This document shows positions 28,106-37,235 of a stretch of 37,799 nt of DNA, one piece after another. This DNA comes from a virus. Below the pieces are notes generated by a model that worked only from the letters and a program-made list of their open reading frames with translations, made no database searches and was not told where the DNA came from. The stretch covers positions 1 to 37,799 of IMG/VR virus record IMGVR_UViG_3300035703_000212. One strand, written 5' to 3'. Numbering within the stretch: position 1 is the first letter of the stretch; the number at the start of each line of letters is the position of its first letter. The position numbers and the translations under genes are program-made.

Positions 28106-28476
28106 CAGACGATGCCCGGATGCCCGCCGACCACTGCGCTGGCAAACACCGGCCCGGTGGTGACGGTGGCCACGACGCGAATCCATCCGCGCACCGTGCC
28201 CGAAGGAACCACCAGCTTGGCCACGCCGTTGGCAGAACTGATGCTGGCCGTGGCCACTGCCGGCGACAAGTCGCCCGAGCCGGTGCCGCTGCCATCGGTG
28301 GCGTCCTGCAGCTTGAAGATGACGGAGCCCGTGACGGCGCCGACAGAGATGGCGACCAGAATCTCGCCCTCGATCGCGCGCACGTCCAGCCAGCCGCCGT
28401 TGTTGGCGCCGGCCGCATAGCTGGCGGGCGCAAGCCCGAGCTGCGGCGACAGCGCGCTTCCGAACGAATGGATCAT
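28105..28476 (-). CDS. Hypothetical structural protein
   Basis: A 123-residue beta-rich protein (MIHSFGSALSPQLGLAPASYAA...; GEILVAISVGAVTGSVIFKLQ; GWIRVVATVTTGPVFASAVV). It lies between the capsid fusion and head-tail genes, where decoration or stabilisation proteins occur, and its jelly-roll-like strand pattern would suit a capsid decoration protein. This is inference. Confidence 0.55.
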   Translation of the reverse strand: MIHSFGSALSPQLGLAPASYAAGANNGGWLDVRAIEGEILVAISVGAVTGSVIFKLQDATDGSGTGSGDLSPAVATASISSANGVAKLVVPSGTVRGWIRVVATVTTGPVFASAVVGGHPGIV

Positions 28477-28694
28477 TTCTTGCCCTTCCTTCCGGCCACG
28501 GGCTCGACGACGATGGCTTCGCCGTCTGTCTCGGGCCGGTTGATGATGGAGCCCTTGTTCATGGATTCCAGCCCGCGAGCCTCGACGTAGTTGACCTCGA
28601 TGACATCGCCTGGCTGACGCCACTCGCCGCCGAACCAGATGACGCGGGAAAGCGTCACCTGGACCGGCGGGTTCTTGGTGCTGACCGCCTGCAT
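28473..28694 (-). CDS. Small head-associated protein
   Basis: A 73-residue protein (VQVTLSRVIWFGGEWRQPGDVIEV ... basic lysine end). The strand-rich fold and its location directly after the capsid gene suggest a role in the head, but no family is recognised. Translation is coupled to the next gene by ATGA. Confidence 0.55.
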   Translation of the reverse strand: MQAVSTKNPPVQVTLSRVIWFGGEWRQPGDVIEVNYVEARGLESMNKGSIINRPETDGEAIVVEPVAGRKGKK

Positions 28695-28695
28695 G

Positions 28696-30570
28696 TCAGG
28701 TCACGTTGTTGGACGCATAGCTGAACGCGCCCGCGTAACGCACGCCGATGTCGATGCTGTACATCGCGCGGACGCCGATGATGCCGGCCAGGAAGTTTTC
28801 TACCGGGTTGACGGCCAGTTCCAGCACGCCCCACTCGGCGATCACGCACTGGGCGAAGTCGCCGAACAGCAGCCGCGAGCTGGGCATCTGGTTGGACGAC
28901 ATGGCGCGGAAACCGACGCAGCGGCCATCGAGCATGTTGCCTTCCCACAGCGGCGTGTCGGTGCTGCTGAAGCGCTGCCGCGTCATCAGGATGCTGGTGG
29001 CAGCCGGATGCGAGACATAGCCGCAGTTCGCGTTCAGGGTGTTCGCCAGCGCAAGGTCTTCCTGCGAGTTGAGCAGCAGCGCGTAGGTGATCGACGTGCC
29101 GGTGAAGCCGCCAATCGAGCCCGTGTTGATGATGCCGGTGGGCTGGCCCGATGCACCGCTGCCGCTCAAGCCGGCAGAGTCCACCGCCAGCGCCACCTGC
29201 GCGGCCAGGTCCATCATGACCAGGCTTTCGGCAGACGGGTCGGACTGCAGTTGCAGTTGGCGGCTGATCTTGGTGCCGGCCACCACGGTCTTCGGCGACA
29301 GCGCGAGCTGGCCAAAGGTCTGGTCGCTGTAGGCGGCGCCGGTGCCGGCTTCCGCCGACATCCAGTTTGCGGTCGCGGCGCCGGTCTGGCGCGGCACTGC
29401 CACGTTGCCGACCAGGCCCTGCATGCGGGTCGCGCCCATGTTCATGAGCACGCTGCGGTTGCGCAGCAGCTCGATGAAGCTCATGTTCTGCGTCTCGACC
29501 AGATAGCCGCCGCCCGAAGCGGACGCGGCGGTCAGGTCGCGCCGCTGGACATCGCGGCGGGCCTTCAGCAGCTCGGCCGGGACGAAGATGTTGTTCTCGG
29601 CCTGCGCACCGCGGCCGAGCGACTTCATCACGTTGGCGGCCACGGCTTCGTGGCAGCGCTTCTCGAAGCCGGCCTTCGTGAAGTCCCCCGACTGCACGGC
29701 GGCCAGCATGCGGAACAGGCTGTACTGCTGCACTTCGCGGTCGGTTAGGCCGATCTCGGCCACCGCTGCCGGGTTCTCGCGGCCACGCTCTTCCAGAACC
29801 TTCAGGATCTCGTCTGCCACCTTTTCGAGCGAGGCGCCGCCGCTGATCCAGCGCGAGGCGAAGCGCACGTCCAGATTGTTGGCCTTGCACAGGTTCTCGA
29901 TGGCCTTGCGGCGGTTGGTTTCCAGCTCGACCACGGACACGTCGGCTTGGGGCTTGGCTTCCACGCTTGCGCCCGTGGCGGCAACTTGATCGGACATTCC
30001 GATACTCCCTACAGAAGTGGCAAATGCCACGGGTTCAGATTCGGCGCGCATGACACGCACCGGCTTCGGTTCAAACTCAGCAGACCGTCCCACGCCGACA
30101 GATGCGTCGGCAGGCACAGTGACGATGGAAACCTCCAGCGGCAGCCAGCGGGTAGCGACAAAGCGCTTGCCCTTGTCCTGCTCTTCCATCTCTTCAATTT
30201 CGTAGCCGATAGACACGTTGCGCAGGCCGCCTTCGATCATCTTGGCGACCTCGCCCGCACGCTGCGTGGCGAACAGTTGCGCGTCCACCCACAGCCGGCC
30301 ATCCTTGATGCGGCCTGCCGTCACCATGCCGACCGGATCACTCCAGTCGTGGTTAAACAGCAGCGGCGCAGCGCCGCCGGCAATGCGCTCCATCCGCACC
30401 GCCTTGTCATCGTGGCGCAGCACTTCGGTTCCGAACCAGCGCTCCACCTCGGCCTCGCTGCTGGCCGGGAAGCTCAGGCGCAGCGGGTCGGCCTCGGCGG
30501 CACGGGTCAGCGTGATGTCTGCGCGCTGGTAGTCGCGCAGCAGCCGGCCAACTTTGATCTCGTCACTCAT
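28696..30570 (-). CDS. Fused prohead protease and major capsid protein (HK97 type)
   Basis: A 624-residue protein combining a U9/S78-type prohead protease (residues about 1-180) and an HK97-fold major capsid protein (about 330-624). The protease part has PLLFNHDWSDPVG with H74 and WLPLEVSIVTVPAD with S148, the expected catalytic His and Ser. The linker (about 180-330) is helical like a scaffold delta domain. The capsid part has ERKGYLVE-like SASGGGYLVETQ, LLRNRSVLMNMGATRM and a C-terminal IIGVRAMYSIDIGVRY. Maturation presumably releases the mature capsid from the fusion. It overlaps the portal stop. Confidence 0.88.
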   Translation of the reverse strand: MSDEIKVGRLLRDYQRADITLTRAAEADPLRLSFPASSEAEVERWFGTEVLRHDDKAVRMERIAGGAAPLLFNHDWSDPVGMVTAGRIKDGRLWVDAQLFATQRAGEVAKMIEGGLRNVSIGYEIEEMEEQDKGKRFVATRWLPLEVSIVTVPADASVGVGRSAEFEPKPVRVMRAESEPVAFATSVGSIGMSDQVAATGASVEAKPQADVSVVELETNRRKAIENLCKANNLDVRFASRWISGGASLEKVADEILKVLEERGRENPAAVAEIGLTDREVQQYSLFRMLAAVQSGDFTKAGFEKRCHEAVAANVMKSLGRGAQAENNIFVPAELLKARRDVQRRDLTAASASGGGYLVETQNMSFIELLRNRSVLMNMGATRMQGLVGNVAVPRQTGAATANWMSAEAGTGAAYSDQTFGQLALSPKTVVAGTKISRQLQLQSDPSAESLVMMDLAAQVALAVDSAGLSGSGASGQPTGIINTGSIGGFTGTSITYALLLNSQEDLALANTLNANCGYVSHPAATSILMTRQRFSSTDTPLWEGNMLDGRCVGFRAMSSNQMPSSRLLFGDFAQCVIAEWGVLELAVNPVENFLAGIIGVRAMYSIDIGVRYAGAFSYASNNVT

Positions 30571-32159
30571 GCGGTTTTCCTCAGCGGCATGACGCGCGCC
30601 GGCTCTTCGTCGTCTTCCGGCTCTTCCGGCTCTTCCGGCTCTTCCGGTTGCGCGGCGACAGGCGCAGCAGGCGCGACAGGTTCCTGCGGTTCCTCGACGG
30701 TGGTATCGACGTCGATGCCCGCCGCCTCGAACATCTCAAGCTCACGCTTGCGCGTGCTCACTACATCCTCGATGTCCATGCCGCCCGCCGTCTGCGCGAT
30801 GACATCGGTTACGGTGGTGAAGCCGGCTTTGACGGCCTCTTTGTAGGCGTTGACTTCCTTGGTCGGATCGACCCAGGACCAGCCGCGCAGCTTCCACAAC
30901 ACCGCGCGATACCGCTCCATATCTGCCGCGTAGGCATCGACCGGCACGGCAGTAATGGCGCGTGAGAAGATTGCCTGCTGCAGCCAGATGTGATACAGCG
31001 GCTCGCGGAAGCTGCGCACCCACCACTGCTGCAGCGCCTTGTAGCCGTCGCGGTCGTCCAGCAGCGCCAGGCGGCTGCTGCTGTAGTTGCTCTGGCTGTA
31101 GTCGCGGCTCAGGCTTTCGTAGCTGGTGCCGACACCGGCCGCAATTTCGCGCAGCATGGCGCGCATGAATTCGGAGAAGGCACCATTCGGCCTGTTGGGT
31201 GTGTGGAAATCAAGCTCTTCGCCTGGCCGCAGTTCCTGAATAGTCAGCGGCTCGATGTCCATCATCCCCTGGCCGGTTTCGTCGTCGCCGTCGTTCAGCG
31301 GGTTGTCGGCTTCGGGCGTCTTGATGGTGGCGAAGTAAGCCGCCGACGCGCGTGCTGCGCTGATTTCATGCTGGCTGTATTCGTTCACATCGTCCAGCTT
31401 GCGCACCGCGGTGTGGAACCACGGCTCGCCGCGGGTCTGCGGCCAGCGGGTGGTGCACTTCAGGTGCAGGATTTGGTCGGCCGGCACGCGCTCTGCGCGG
31501 TCGGTTCCCGTCAAGCCGCCGCGGATGTCGCCGGGGTGCTTCTGGCGCAGCCAGTAGGCCACCGGGCGGACGTAGCGGTCCACCTCGACGCCCATGCGCA
31601 CTTCGTTGCCGGCCTCGAGCGGGCCGGGCTCGGCCAGGCTGTCTGCAATGCGCTCGGCCTCGATCAGTTCCAGCGCCAGCGGCACGCTGCTGCTGCCGAA
31701 CTTGCGAAGGTGCAGGCGGATGAACACCTCGCCGGCCTCGACCACTTCGCCGCACAGTGCGCGCTCCAGATCGGAGAAGTGCAGCGCGCCGCCGGTGTGG
31801 CAGTTCTCGGCGCGCGACCACTCGCGGTGTGCGCGCTCGATGTCATCATTGACGCGCGTATTCAACTCGCCGCGCACGCCCAGCACCTGCGCCTGAAAAC
31901 CCACGCCGGTGCCGATGATGTTGTTCACCAGGATGGCCTTTGCCCTCTTGGCATAGCCACTGTCGCGCACCATCTGCCGGCTGCGGCTGCGCAGCGCGGC
32001 AAGGCTGCTGTTCAACTCGGCGTCGGCGCTGCTGGTGCTGGCCCCGAAGTAGCCGGTCGTCTTGGTGGTGCGGGCGCCGCCGTACAAGCGCAGGCCGGTG
32101 CGCTTGGGCGCAGCCGGCGCGATCAGTCGGGCGATGCGAGTCCGCAGGTTTGCGAGCAT
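30567..32159 (-). CDS. Portal protein (lambda gpB-like)
   Basis: A 530-residue protein forming the dodecameric DNA entry ring. It shows the lambda-type portal pattern: ARTTKTTGYFGAS, LRSRSRQMVRDSGYAKRAKA, GTGVGFQAQV, LIEAERIADSL, a middle with ILHLKCTTRWPQTRGEPW, and GVGTSYESLSRDYSQSNYSSSR before the crown. The C-terminus has a proline/glutamate tandem repeat (EEPEEPEEPED). The gene precedes and overlaps the capsid fusion, the standard order. Confidence 0.9.
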   Translation of the reverse strand: MLANLRTRIARLIAPAAPKRTGLRLYGGARTTKTTGYFGASTSSADAELNSSLAALRSRSRQMVRDSGYAKRAKAILVNNIIGTGVGFQAQVLGVRGELNTRVNDDIERAHREWSRAENCHTGGALHFSDLERALCGEVVEAGEVFIRLHLRKFGSSSVPLALELIEAERIADSLAEPGPLEAGNEVRMGVEVDRYVRPVAYWLRQKHPGDIRGGLTGTDRAERVPADQILHLKCTTRWPQTRGEPWFHTAVRKLDDVNEYSQHEISAARASAAYFATIKTPEADNPLNDGDDETGQGMMDIEPLTIQELRPGEELDFHTPNRPNGAFSEFMRAMLREIAAGVGTSYESLSRDYSQSNYSSSRLALLDDRDGYKALQQWWVRSFREPLYHIWLQQAIFSRAITAVPVDAYAADMERYRAVLWKLRGWSWVDPTKEVNAYKEAVKAGFTTVTDVIAQTAGGMDIEDVVSTRKRELEMFEAAGIDVDTTVEEPQEPVAPAAPVAAQPEEPEEPEEPEDDEEPARVMPLRKTA

Positions 32160-32182
32160 GGCGCGGATAATCGCGCCATCAG

Positions 32183-32211
32183 GCGGGACAGTTAAGGCCG
32201 AATCGTCCCGC
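32183..32211. repeat. Repeated 29-bp hairpin element, copy A
   Basis: GCGGGAC, then AGTTAAGGCC-AAT-type spacer, then GTCCCGC: an inverted repeat that matches 28 of 29 bases of the element at 34915. It lies between the upstream gene's stop and the portal start. It could be a transcript processing or translation-control hairpin, or a protein site; it shares CGGGACA with the cluster at 801-966. Confidence 0.7.
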
Positions 32212-32765
32212 TATGCGCGGCCCATGCGGACATGCAACTTGCGCGGATTCGGGCGGCCGGATGCCATGCTCGCGGCTGCACGCTCGGCCTTTACCGCCGT
32301 TTCCCAGTGAGAGATAACGGCGATGATGTCGGCCGGCGCATTGAACTCCATTTCACGCCCGCCGATGCGATAGCGGCGCGTGGTGGGCGACCAGGCCGCA
32401 AGTGCCGCCCTCGCATCGTCCAGCGCCTTCTCGGCTTGCGTCCGGGTGTCGATGCCGGCCGCTGCGCCGATCAGGCCAGGCACAACGTCCAGTTGTCCCG
32501 CTTCCAGCCGGTAGCGTTCGCCGTCTTTGGCTGCCCAGGTTTCCCAGCCCCACGCGCCCGCCGCCCAATTCTGCGTGGTGCCTGCGCCGACCTGCAGCAG
32601 GTGATCATCGCCACTGGCAACGCCGGCAACGCTGGTCGCGGTGCCGCCGGCCCGCGGGTTCAGGTACAGGGTAACCACCCAGCCGGCACTGGCAGGGTAG
32701 TCCGGCGTCACGGCGCGATAGTTGAGCGTTTCGCCCGCGACAATTTGATTCTGCATCGCAGACAT
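32211..32765 (-). CDS. Hypothetical head protein
   Basis: A 184-residue protein. The first 90 residues are strand-rich (LNYRAVTPDYPASAGWVVTLYL; WGWETWAAKDGERYRLEAGQL). The C-terminal half is helical (TQAEKALDDARAALAAW; VISHWETAVKAERAA). Proteins of this two-part look recur just before the portal gene in related phages, but I do not know their role. The stop overlaps the hairpin element. Confidence 0.6.
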   Translation of the reverse strand: MSAMQNQIVAGETLNYRAVTPDYPASAGWVVTLYLNPRAGGTATSVAGVASGDDHLLQVGAGTTQNWAAGAWGWETWAAKDGERYRLEAGQLDVVPGLIGAAAGIDTRTQAEKALDDARAALAAWSPTTRRYRIGGREMEFNAPADIIAVISHWETAVKAERAAASMASGRPNPRKLHVRMGRA

Positions 32766-32767
32766 GT

Positions 32768-34036
32768 CTAGCCTTTCAGTAGTGCGCCGATCTGCCGCGC
32801 TGGCTTGCTCAATGTGACGGTGCGCGATGAAGGCACGCCGAGCAGCGTGAACGCGATAGGCTCGCGCGTGAACACATCCAGCGCGCCCGCCGTCAGCGCC
32901 GCGCTCGAGGTGGCCGCCGCCTGCGCGAGCGCCGCCAGCCGGATCGCCGTGGTCAGCGCCGCGCTGGTTTGCGCCTGCGCGATCACGGCAGAGGCCAGGG
33001 CAGCCGCTGCGGTGCTCAGTGTGGCCGATACCGTCGCCGAACCGGATGCTGCCGCCTGGAGTGCCGCCGCCGCGCCGGCCAGCGATGCCGACACGGTGGC
33101 ACTGGCCTGCAAAGCGGCATTCAGCCGGATGGCCGTGGTCAGTGCGGCCGACACGCTGGCCGACGCCGACACTGCCGCCTCCAGGCCACCCGCGCCTGCC
33201 GTCAGCGCCGCCGATGTCGTGGCCGATGCGGATACCGACGCCGCGCATCTGATCGAAGTGGTCAGCGCCGCCGATACCGTGGACGCACCGCTGACGCCCG
33301 CCGCGAGTGCTGCTGCGCCGCTTGCCAGTGTGGCCGATACCGTGGCCGATGCGGATACCGCAGCGGCGCAGGTGATCGAAGTTGTCAGCGCAGCGGATAC
33401 GCTGGCCGATGCCGACAACGCGGACGCAAGCGCAGCCGCGCCGCCCCCCGCACTGCTCGGCGCAGTGTCGCCATTGGTGCCGACGCCGCACGCAGACCAG
33501 GTATGCGTCGCGGTGTTGGCCGTGCCATGCAGGCCCGCGTATCCGTCGCCGCTGATGTCGCTGTTGGTGGCGTCGCAGTCCCAAGTGCCGGGTTCGCTAC
33601 CTCCGTCCGCCCAGGATCGCGTCTGTAGGGTGGTACTGTTGATGCGCAGCCGCACCCAGTAGTCGGTGTTGGCGGAGTGCGTCTTGCCGGTCTGCTCGCT
33701 GATCTGCGTGATCGTGCCGTTGACCTTCTTGAAGGTACGAATGGCCGTAGACCGCAGCGCGACCAGATAACCGTTTGCCGTGGAAATGGAGCCGCCGTCC
33801 GTGCCGCGCACGATGGCGACGTAATGCGTGGTGCTGACTGAACTGATATTGACCTTGACCAGCACCTCGCAATCTTGGCGCTCGGCGTCGCTGTCCACTG
33901 CGGACAGCTTGAGCATGTCCAGATTGGACGCGCTCTTGACGATTGCGCCGCCAGAGATGGAGTAATCCGTCCCGGCGACGACGCCGACTTCTGCCCACGC
34001 AGAAAGCGAGCTGCAATCGTCAAAATACGTGGACAC
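32768..34036 (-). CDS. Repeat-rich structural protein with lectin-like N-terminus
   Basis: A 422-residue protein with a GTG start. The first 190 residues (CSSLSAWAEVGVVAGTDYSIS ... WADGGSEPGTWDCDATNSD) resemble a concanavalin/LamG-type beta sandwich that could bind sugars. Residues about 200-385 are a long run of alanine/serine/threonine repeats of the kind SASASVSAALTTSI. The last 35 residues are different (REPIAFTLLGVPSSRTVTL). It may be a fibre, whisker or head decoration that touches cell surfaces or mucus. Its place between portal and terminase is unusual for a tail fibre. Family unknown. Confidence 0.6.
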   Translation of the reverse strand: MSTYFDDCSSLSAWAEVGVVAGTDYSISGGAIVKSASNLDMLKLSAVDSDAERQDCEVLVKVNISSVSTTHYVAIVRGTDGGSISTANGYLVALRSTAIRTFKKVNGTITQISEQTGKTHSANTDYWVRLRINSTTLQTRSWADGGSEPGTWDCDATNSDISGDGYAGLHGTANTATHTWSACGVGTNGDTAPSSAGGGAAALASALSASASVSAALTTSITCAAAVSASATVSATLASGAAALAAGVSGASTVSAALTTSIRCAASVSASATTSAALTAGAGGLEAAVSASASVSAALTTAIRLNAALQASATVSASLAGAAAALQAAASGSATVSATLSTAAAALASAVIAQAQTSAALTTAIRLAALAQAAATSSAALTAGALDVFTREPIAFTLLGVPSSRTVTLSKPARQIGALLKG

Positions 34037-34039
34037 TGC

Positions 34040-34423
34040 TTAGCCCAGGTCGCGCACGTCGCCCGATTCGATGTCGTCGTCGGTTTGAAGCTGCAATTTG
34101 AGATGCTTCAGCAATTGCCGGATGCTCCAAGAGCCTTTGACCGCAGAAACGTCGAACCCGGCCTCCGTCAGGTTGACGATCATGGCGCTGCGCACCGCTG
34201 CCGGGATCGTGGTTAGCAGATTGTCCAGCGCGGCATCGGGAATCAGCTTGATGTCCGGGTCGTTGTTGATGCCGACTAGGCTCGCCGCGCCAAGCTGCCC
34301 AAGACAGAAGTCGATCCCAGGCTTCGACCAGATGCGCGTGTTGGCCACGTACTTGTTGGTGGCGGGCACAACCGTGCCCTCGCCGTCGTAGTTGCCCATG
34401 CGGGCGATAAACCAGCGCTTCAT
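34040..34423 (-). CDS. Hypothetical structural protein
   Basis: A 127-residue protein (MKRWFIARMGNYDGEGTVVP...). The middle has PDIKLIPDAALDNLLTTIPAAVRSAMI and the end is acidic. It may be a structural or assembly partner of the next gene. It overlaps the preceding gene by 4 bp. No family is recognised. Confidence 0.55.
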   Translation of the reverse strand: MKRWFIARMGNYDGEGTVVPATNKYVANTRIWSKPGIDFCLGQLGAASLVGINNDPDIKLIPDAALDNLLTTIPAAVRSAMIVNLTEAGFDVSAVKGSWSIRQLLKHLKLQLQTDDDIESGDVRDLG

Positions 34424-34860
34424 GCCAGCGTAATCCCCAGCGCATTGACCGCGAAGCTCGGTGCCGCGTCGCCGTTGTTGATCGTCTTGCTGGCCGTCAA
34501 TGCACCGTGCACCAGCAGATTGCCGCCGCTGCCTGCGTCGAAGATGCCGAAATGAGTGACGGTGCCCCAGTTGGCCGTGGGCGATGCGAAGGTGATCGCG
34601 CTGTTGTTCGACGTTGCGCCGGTGGTGCCAGAGCTGGGGTTGGTGGTCGCGCCGACGCTGTTGGTGGCCGACCAGTTCGTGGTGCTCGGCGCGAGGTTCA
34701 CCCGCGCGTAGCTGCCGCCCGACACCTCGGTGCCGCCGCCGGAATCGCTCGGCGCGGCGGTGAACAGCGCCACGTGAAGCGCCGTGGGGGCGGTGAAGCT
34801 GACGCCGCGAAAAATGTGGTCTATCAGCTTGTTTTCGAGATAGTCGGACATTGCGGACAT
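34420..34860 (-). CDS. Phage fibre-like structural protein
   Basis: A 146-residue protein beginning MSAMSDYLENKLIDHIFRG and continuing PTALHVALFTAAPSDSGGGTEV. I recognise this opening from a widespread family of small phage proteins annotated as tail-fibre or structural proteins. The rest is beta-rich and serine/threonine-rich, ending GDAAPSFAVNALGITLA. It may act with the repeat-rich protein downstream. GGGAGCC precedes the first ATG. Confidence 0.7.
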   Translation of the reverse strand: MSAMSDYLENKLIDHIFRGVSFTAPTALHVALFTAAPSDSGGGTEVSGGSYARVNLAPSTTNWSATNSVGATTNPSSGTTGATSNNSAITFASPTANWGTVTHFGIFDAGSGGNLLVHGALTASKTINNGDAAPSFAVNALGITLA

Positions 34861-34914
34861 GCTGCGGCTCCCAGGTTGGACGGATTAACCCGCCCATGAT
34901 GGTGGCCGCGCACG

Positions 34915-34943
34915 GCGGGACAGTTAAGGCCTAATCGTCCCGC
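34915..34943. repeat. Repeated 29-bp hairpin element, copy B
   Basis: It has the same inverted repeat as at 32183 with one difference in the centre. It overlaps the end of the gene at 34924 and precedes the fibre-like gene. In both places the element stands between two late genes. Confidence 0.7.
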
Positions 34944-35232
34944 GCCGCCGGATGCGCCGAACCAGGCTAGGGTCCACTCCCTCTCGCTTGGCAATCAACG
35001 ACGAGGGCTCGCCGGCCTGGATGGCCTGGGCAATCCGCAGCCTGGCCTGCTCGCGCTCGACTTGGTTGGTGCGCGGGCCGTATATGCGCTCGCCGCCGAA
35101 CACGGATGCCGCCTGCGCATATATCAGGCTGACCATCGTCAGGTATTCGGCCTCGCGGTTCAGTGCGTTCCGCGTCAGCCGGTCGGCCAGCGCGCAGGCG
35201 AAGGTATGGAATAGGCCGGTATCGCGCGCCAT
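34924..35232 (-). CDS. Small protein with helix-turn-helix, after terminase
   Basis: A 102-residue protein. The C-terminal AQAIQAGEPSSLIAKREGVDPSLVRRIRRRG has a resolvase/Mor-like helix-turn-helix. The first half is helical (FHTFACALADRLTRNALNRE). By position it could be a gpW-like head completion protein, but the HTH argues for DNA binding or late regulation. The ATG at 35232 overlaps the terminase stop. Confidence 0.6.
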   Translation of the reverse strand: MARDTGLFHTFACALADRLTRNALNREAEYLTMVSLIYAQAASVFGGERIYGPRTNQVEREQARLRIAQAIQAGEPSSLIAKREGVDPSLVRRIRRRGTIRP

Positions 35233-37235
35233 CAGCGGAACACCCCGCGGCGGCGGCGCTGCATGGTGCGGCGCGGTTTCTGATCGGACTGCGTTGGGGT
35301 GGTAGGGATGTCCTCGGCGGCCTTGTCTTCCGGCAGCGGCGGCGCGTCGAACAGGTCGCGCGCCTCGACGCGGTGGGCCCACTTCTGCCAATCACCCTCT
35401 TTCCAGCGGTCGATGTGCATCATGTGCGCTCCGGCCAGCGCGTAGACGGCGCAGTCCAACGCCTCGTTGCGCCGTCCCGGCGGCTTAATCCACTCCAGCC
35501 GCGGGTGCCCCTTGACGTAGCGCGTCACCAGGCGCTCGGCAGTGAGCTGGTCGAACACCTCGCCGGGCAGGTGCTTGCTCAGGTGGACAAATCCAGGCCC
35601 CGGCTCAGACTGCCGCAAGCGACCGTAGATTTCCGCCTTGGCGGTGTCGGTGCCGATCGGCCACAGCTTGACGCCGCGCTTGTAGCGCTGGCCGCGCCAT
35701 GTGATGTCCTGGTCGGTGGGCTTGCCGAGCACCGCCTTACCCGACTGACTCATACCCTTGACGGCGCGCACATGCGCGTGCTGGTGCTCGCGGGCATAGT
35801 TGTATACCGCCTGCGTGTGGTGGCCGCCGCTGTCGACCATGCAGGCCAGCAGCGGCGACGCCCGCCCACTGGCGTGCAGGATGGGCGTGCGCCGGTATTC
35901 GGTCAGCGCGGCCCACGGGCTTCCCGGCTCGGTTTCCGGCAGCGCCGGGTCACCATAGAACACGGCGCGGTCAACCAGCTGGCGCTCCATGCCGCGTCCC
36001 CACGCCCAGACGTACACCTCAAGGCGATCGCCCTGCACATCCACCCCGGCGGTGCAGACGAACAGTCGCCAATTGACCACCCGCAGCGGGATGTCGGCGG
36101 CACGCCGGCGCAGGGCGTGCTCGTCGGCCCGGTCGCCCTGTTCCTCAAAGGTTTCAGCCAAGCGGGTGTTGATGAAAACCCGCAGCAAACTTGCGTCTCC
36201 TGTCCTGGCCGCGTCGGTGGCGCGCTGCCACTCGTCAACCAACGTTGACCAGCTCAGCCATCCCAGCGGGCTGTAGAGGCTGGAAAGCTGAAACCCTCGC
36301 ACGCGCCCGGCCTGCGCGCCGGAGTTTTCCGGCACCCACTGCCCGCCGGCCAGCATCGCCGGCTTGTGGTGCTCCAGAACCTCGGCCCCGCAGTGTTTGC
36401 AGACGTAGCGGACCGTCTCGGGCTTGGCCTTGCCGTCCGGGTCGCGGTCCCACTTGATGCCGTGCTCTGCGGTGGCACCCCACTCCAGCGGCTGCAGGGT
36501 CTGGCAGTGCGGGCACGGCACGTGATAGCGGCAGCGATCGCTGGCAAGGTAGGCCGACTCGATGCGGCTGTAGTCCTTGGTGGTTGGCGTGCTGGTCTTC
36601 AGGCGCTTGCGACGCGCGAAGGTGGTTTGCCGCGCCTCGGCCAGCTTGATCGGATCGCCCTCGCCGTCCACGTCCATCGGGTAACCGTCGATTTCGTCGA
36701 GGAACAGATCGCGCACCGGCATCGACCGCAGGCCGGCGGCGCTGTTCGCCCCGGCCACCGCCAGGAACCCGCCGGCAAATTCCTTCAGCAGCGTGGTGTT
36801 GGCCTCGTCGCGGCTGCGGTTCTCGCGCACCTTGCGGCGCAGCGCAGGCGATTCCTCGATCATCGGCACCAGGCGCTGGCGGCTGTATCGCTTCGCCATG
36901 TCGATGGTCGGCTGCACGATCATCACCGGGCCGGGGTTCGTGTCCACCAAGTAGCCCAGCCAGTTGCTGCCGACCGTGGTCTTGCTGGTCTGCGCTCCCC
37001 ACATCAGCACCACCTCTTCGCAGGTGGTGTTCTGGCTCAGGCAATCCATCGGCTCCCGCGCGTAGGGAGTGCGTCCGACGCGATAAGGGCCGGGTTCGCT
37101 GCTGTCCTTGCCAGACAGAATGCGATGTCTTTCGGCCCACTCCGTGACGCTGATCAGTGGAGGCGGCGCCAGGAACTCGCGCAACACCTCAGCAACCAGA
37201 GTTTCGGCGTCCAGCGTATCGTGCCCCGCAAGCAT
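35232..37235 (-). CDS. Terminase large subunit (GpA family)
   Basis: A 667-residue packaging ATPase and nuclease. The ATPase has the GpA-type P-loop in MWGAQTSKTTVG (80-86) and a Walker B LFLDEIDGYPMD. A CPHC...CKHC zinc-finger region follows, and then a nuclease-like half with CTAGVDVQGDRLEVYVWAWG and CMVDSGGHHTQAVYNY. GpA-type terminases usually cut at cos, which fits the 12-bp terminal repeat. The ATG at 37235 overlaps the small-subunit stop; a GTG lies one codon earlier. Confidence 0.92.
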   Translation of the reverse strand: MLAGHDTLDAETLVAEVLREFLAPPPLISVTEWAERHRILSGKDSSEPGPYRVGRTPYAREPMDCLSQNTTCEEVVLMWGAQTSKTTVGSNWLGYLVDTNPGPVMIVQPTIDMAKRYSRQRLVPMIEESPALRRKVRENRSRDEANTTLLKEFAGGFLAVAGANSAAGLRSMPVRDLFLDEIDGYPMDVDGEGDPIKLAEARQTTFARRKRLKTSTPTTKDYSRIESAYLASDRCRYHVPCPHCQTLQPLEWGATAEHGIKWDRDPDGKAKPETVRYVCKHCGAEVLEHHKPAMLAGGQWVPENSGAQAGRVRGFQLSSLYSPLGWLSWSTLVDEWQRATDAARTGDASLLRVFINTRLAETFEEQGDRADEHALRRRAADIPLRVVNWRLFVCTAGVDVQGDRLEVYVWAWGRGMERQLVDRAVFYGDPALPETEPGSPWAALTEYRRTPILHASGRASPLLACMVDSGGHHTQAVYNYAREHQHAHVRAVKGMSQSGKAVLGKPTDQDITWRGQRYKRGVKLWPIGTDTAKAEIYGRLRQSEPGPGFVHLSKHLPGEVFDQLTAERLVTRYVKGHPRLEWIKPPGRRNEALDCAVYALAGAHMMHIDRWKEGDWQKWAHRVEARDLFDAPPLPEDKAAEDIPTTPTQSDQKPRRTMQRRRRGVFR

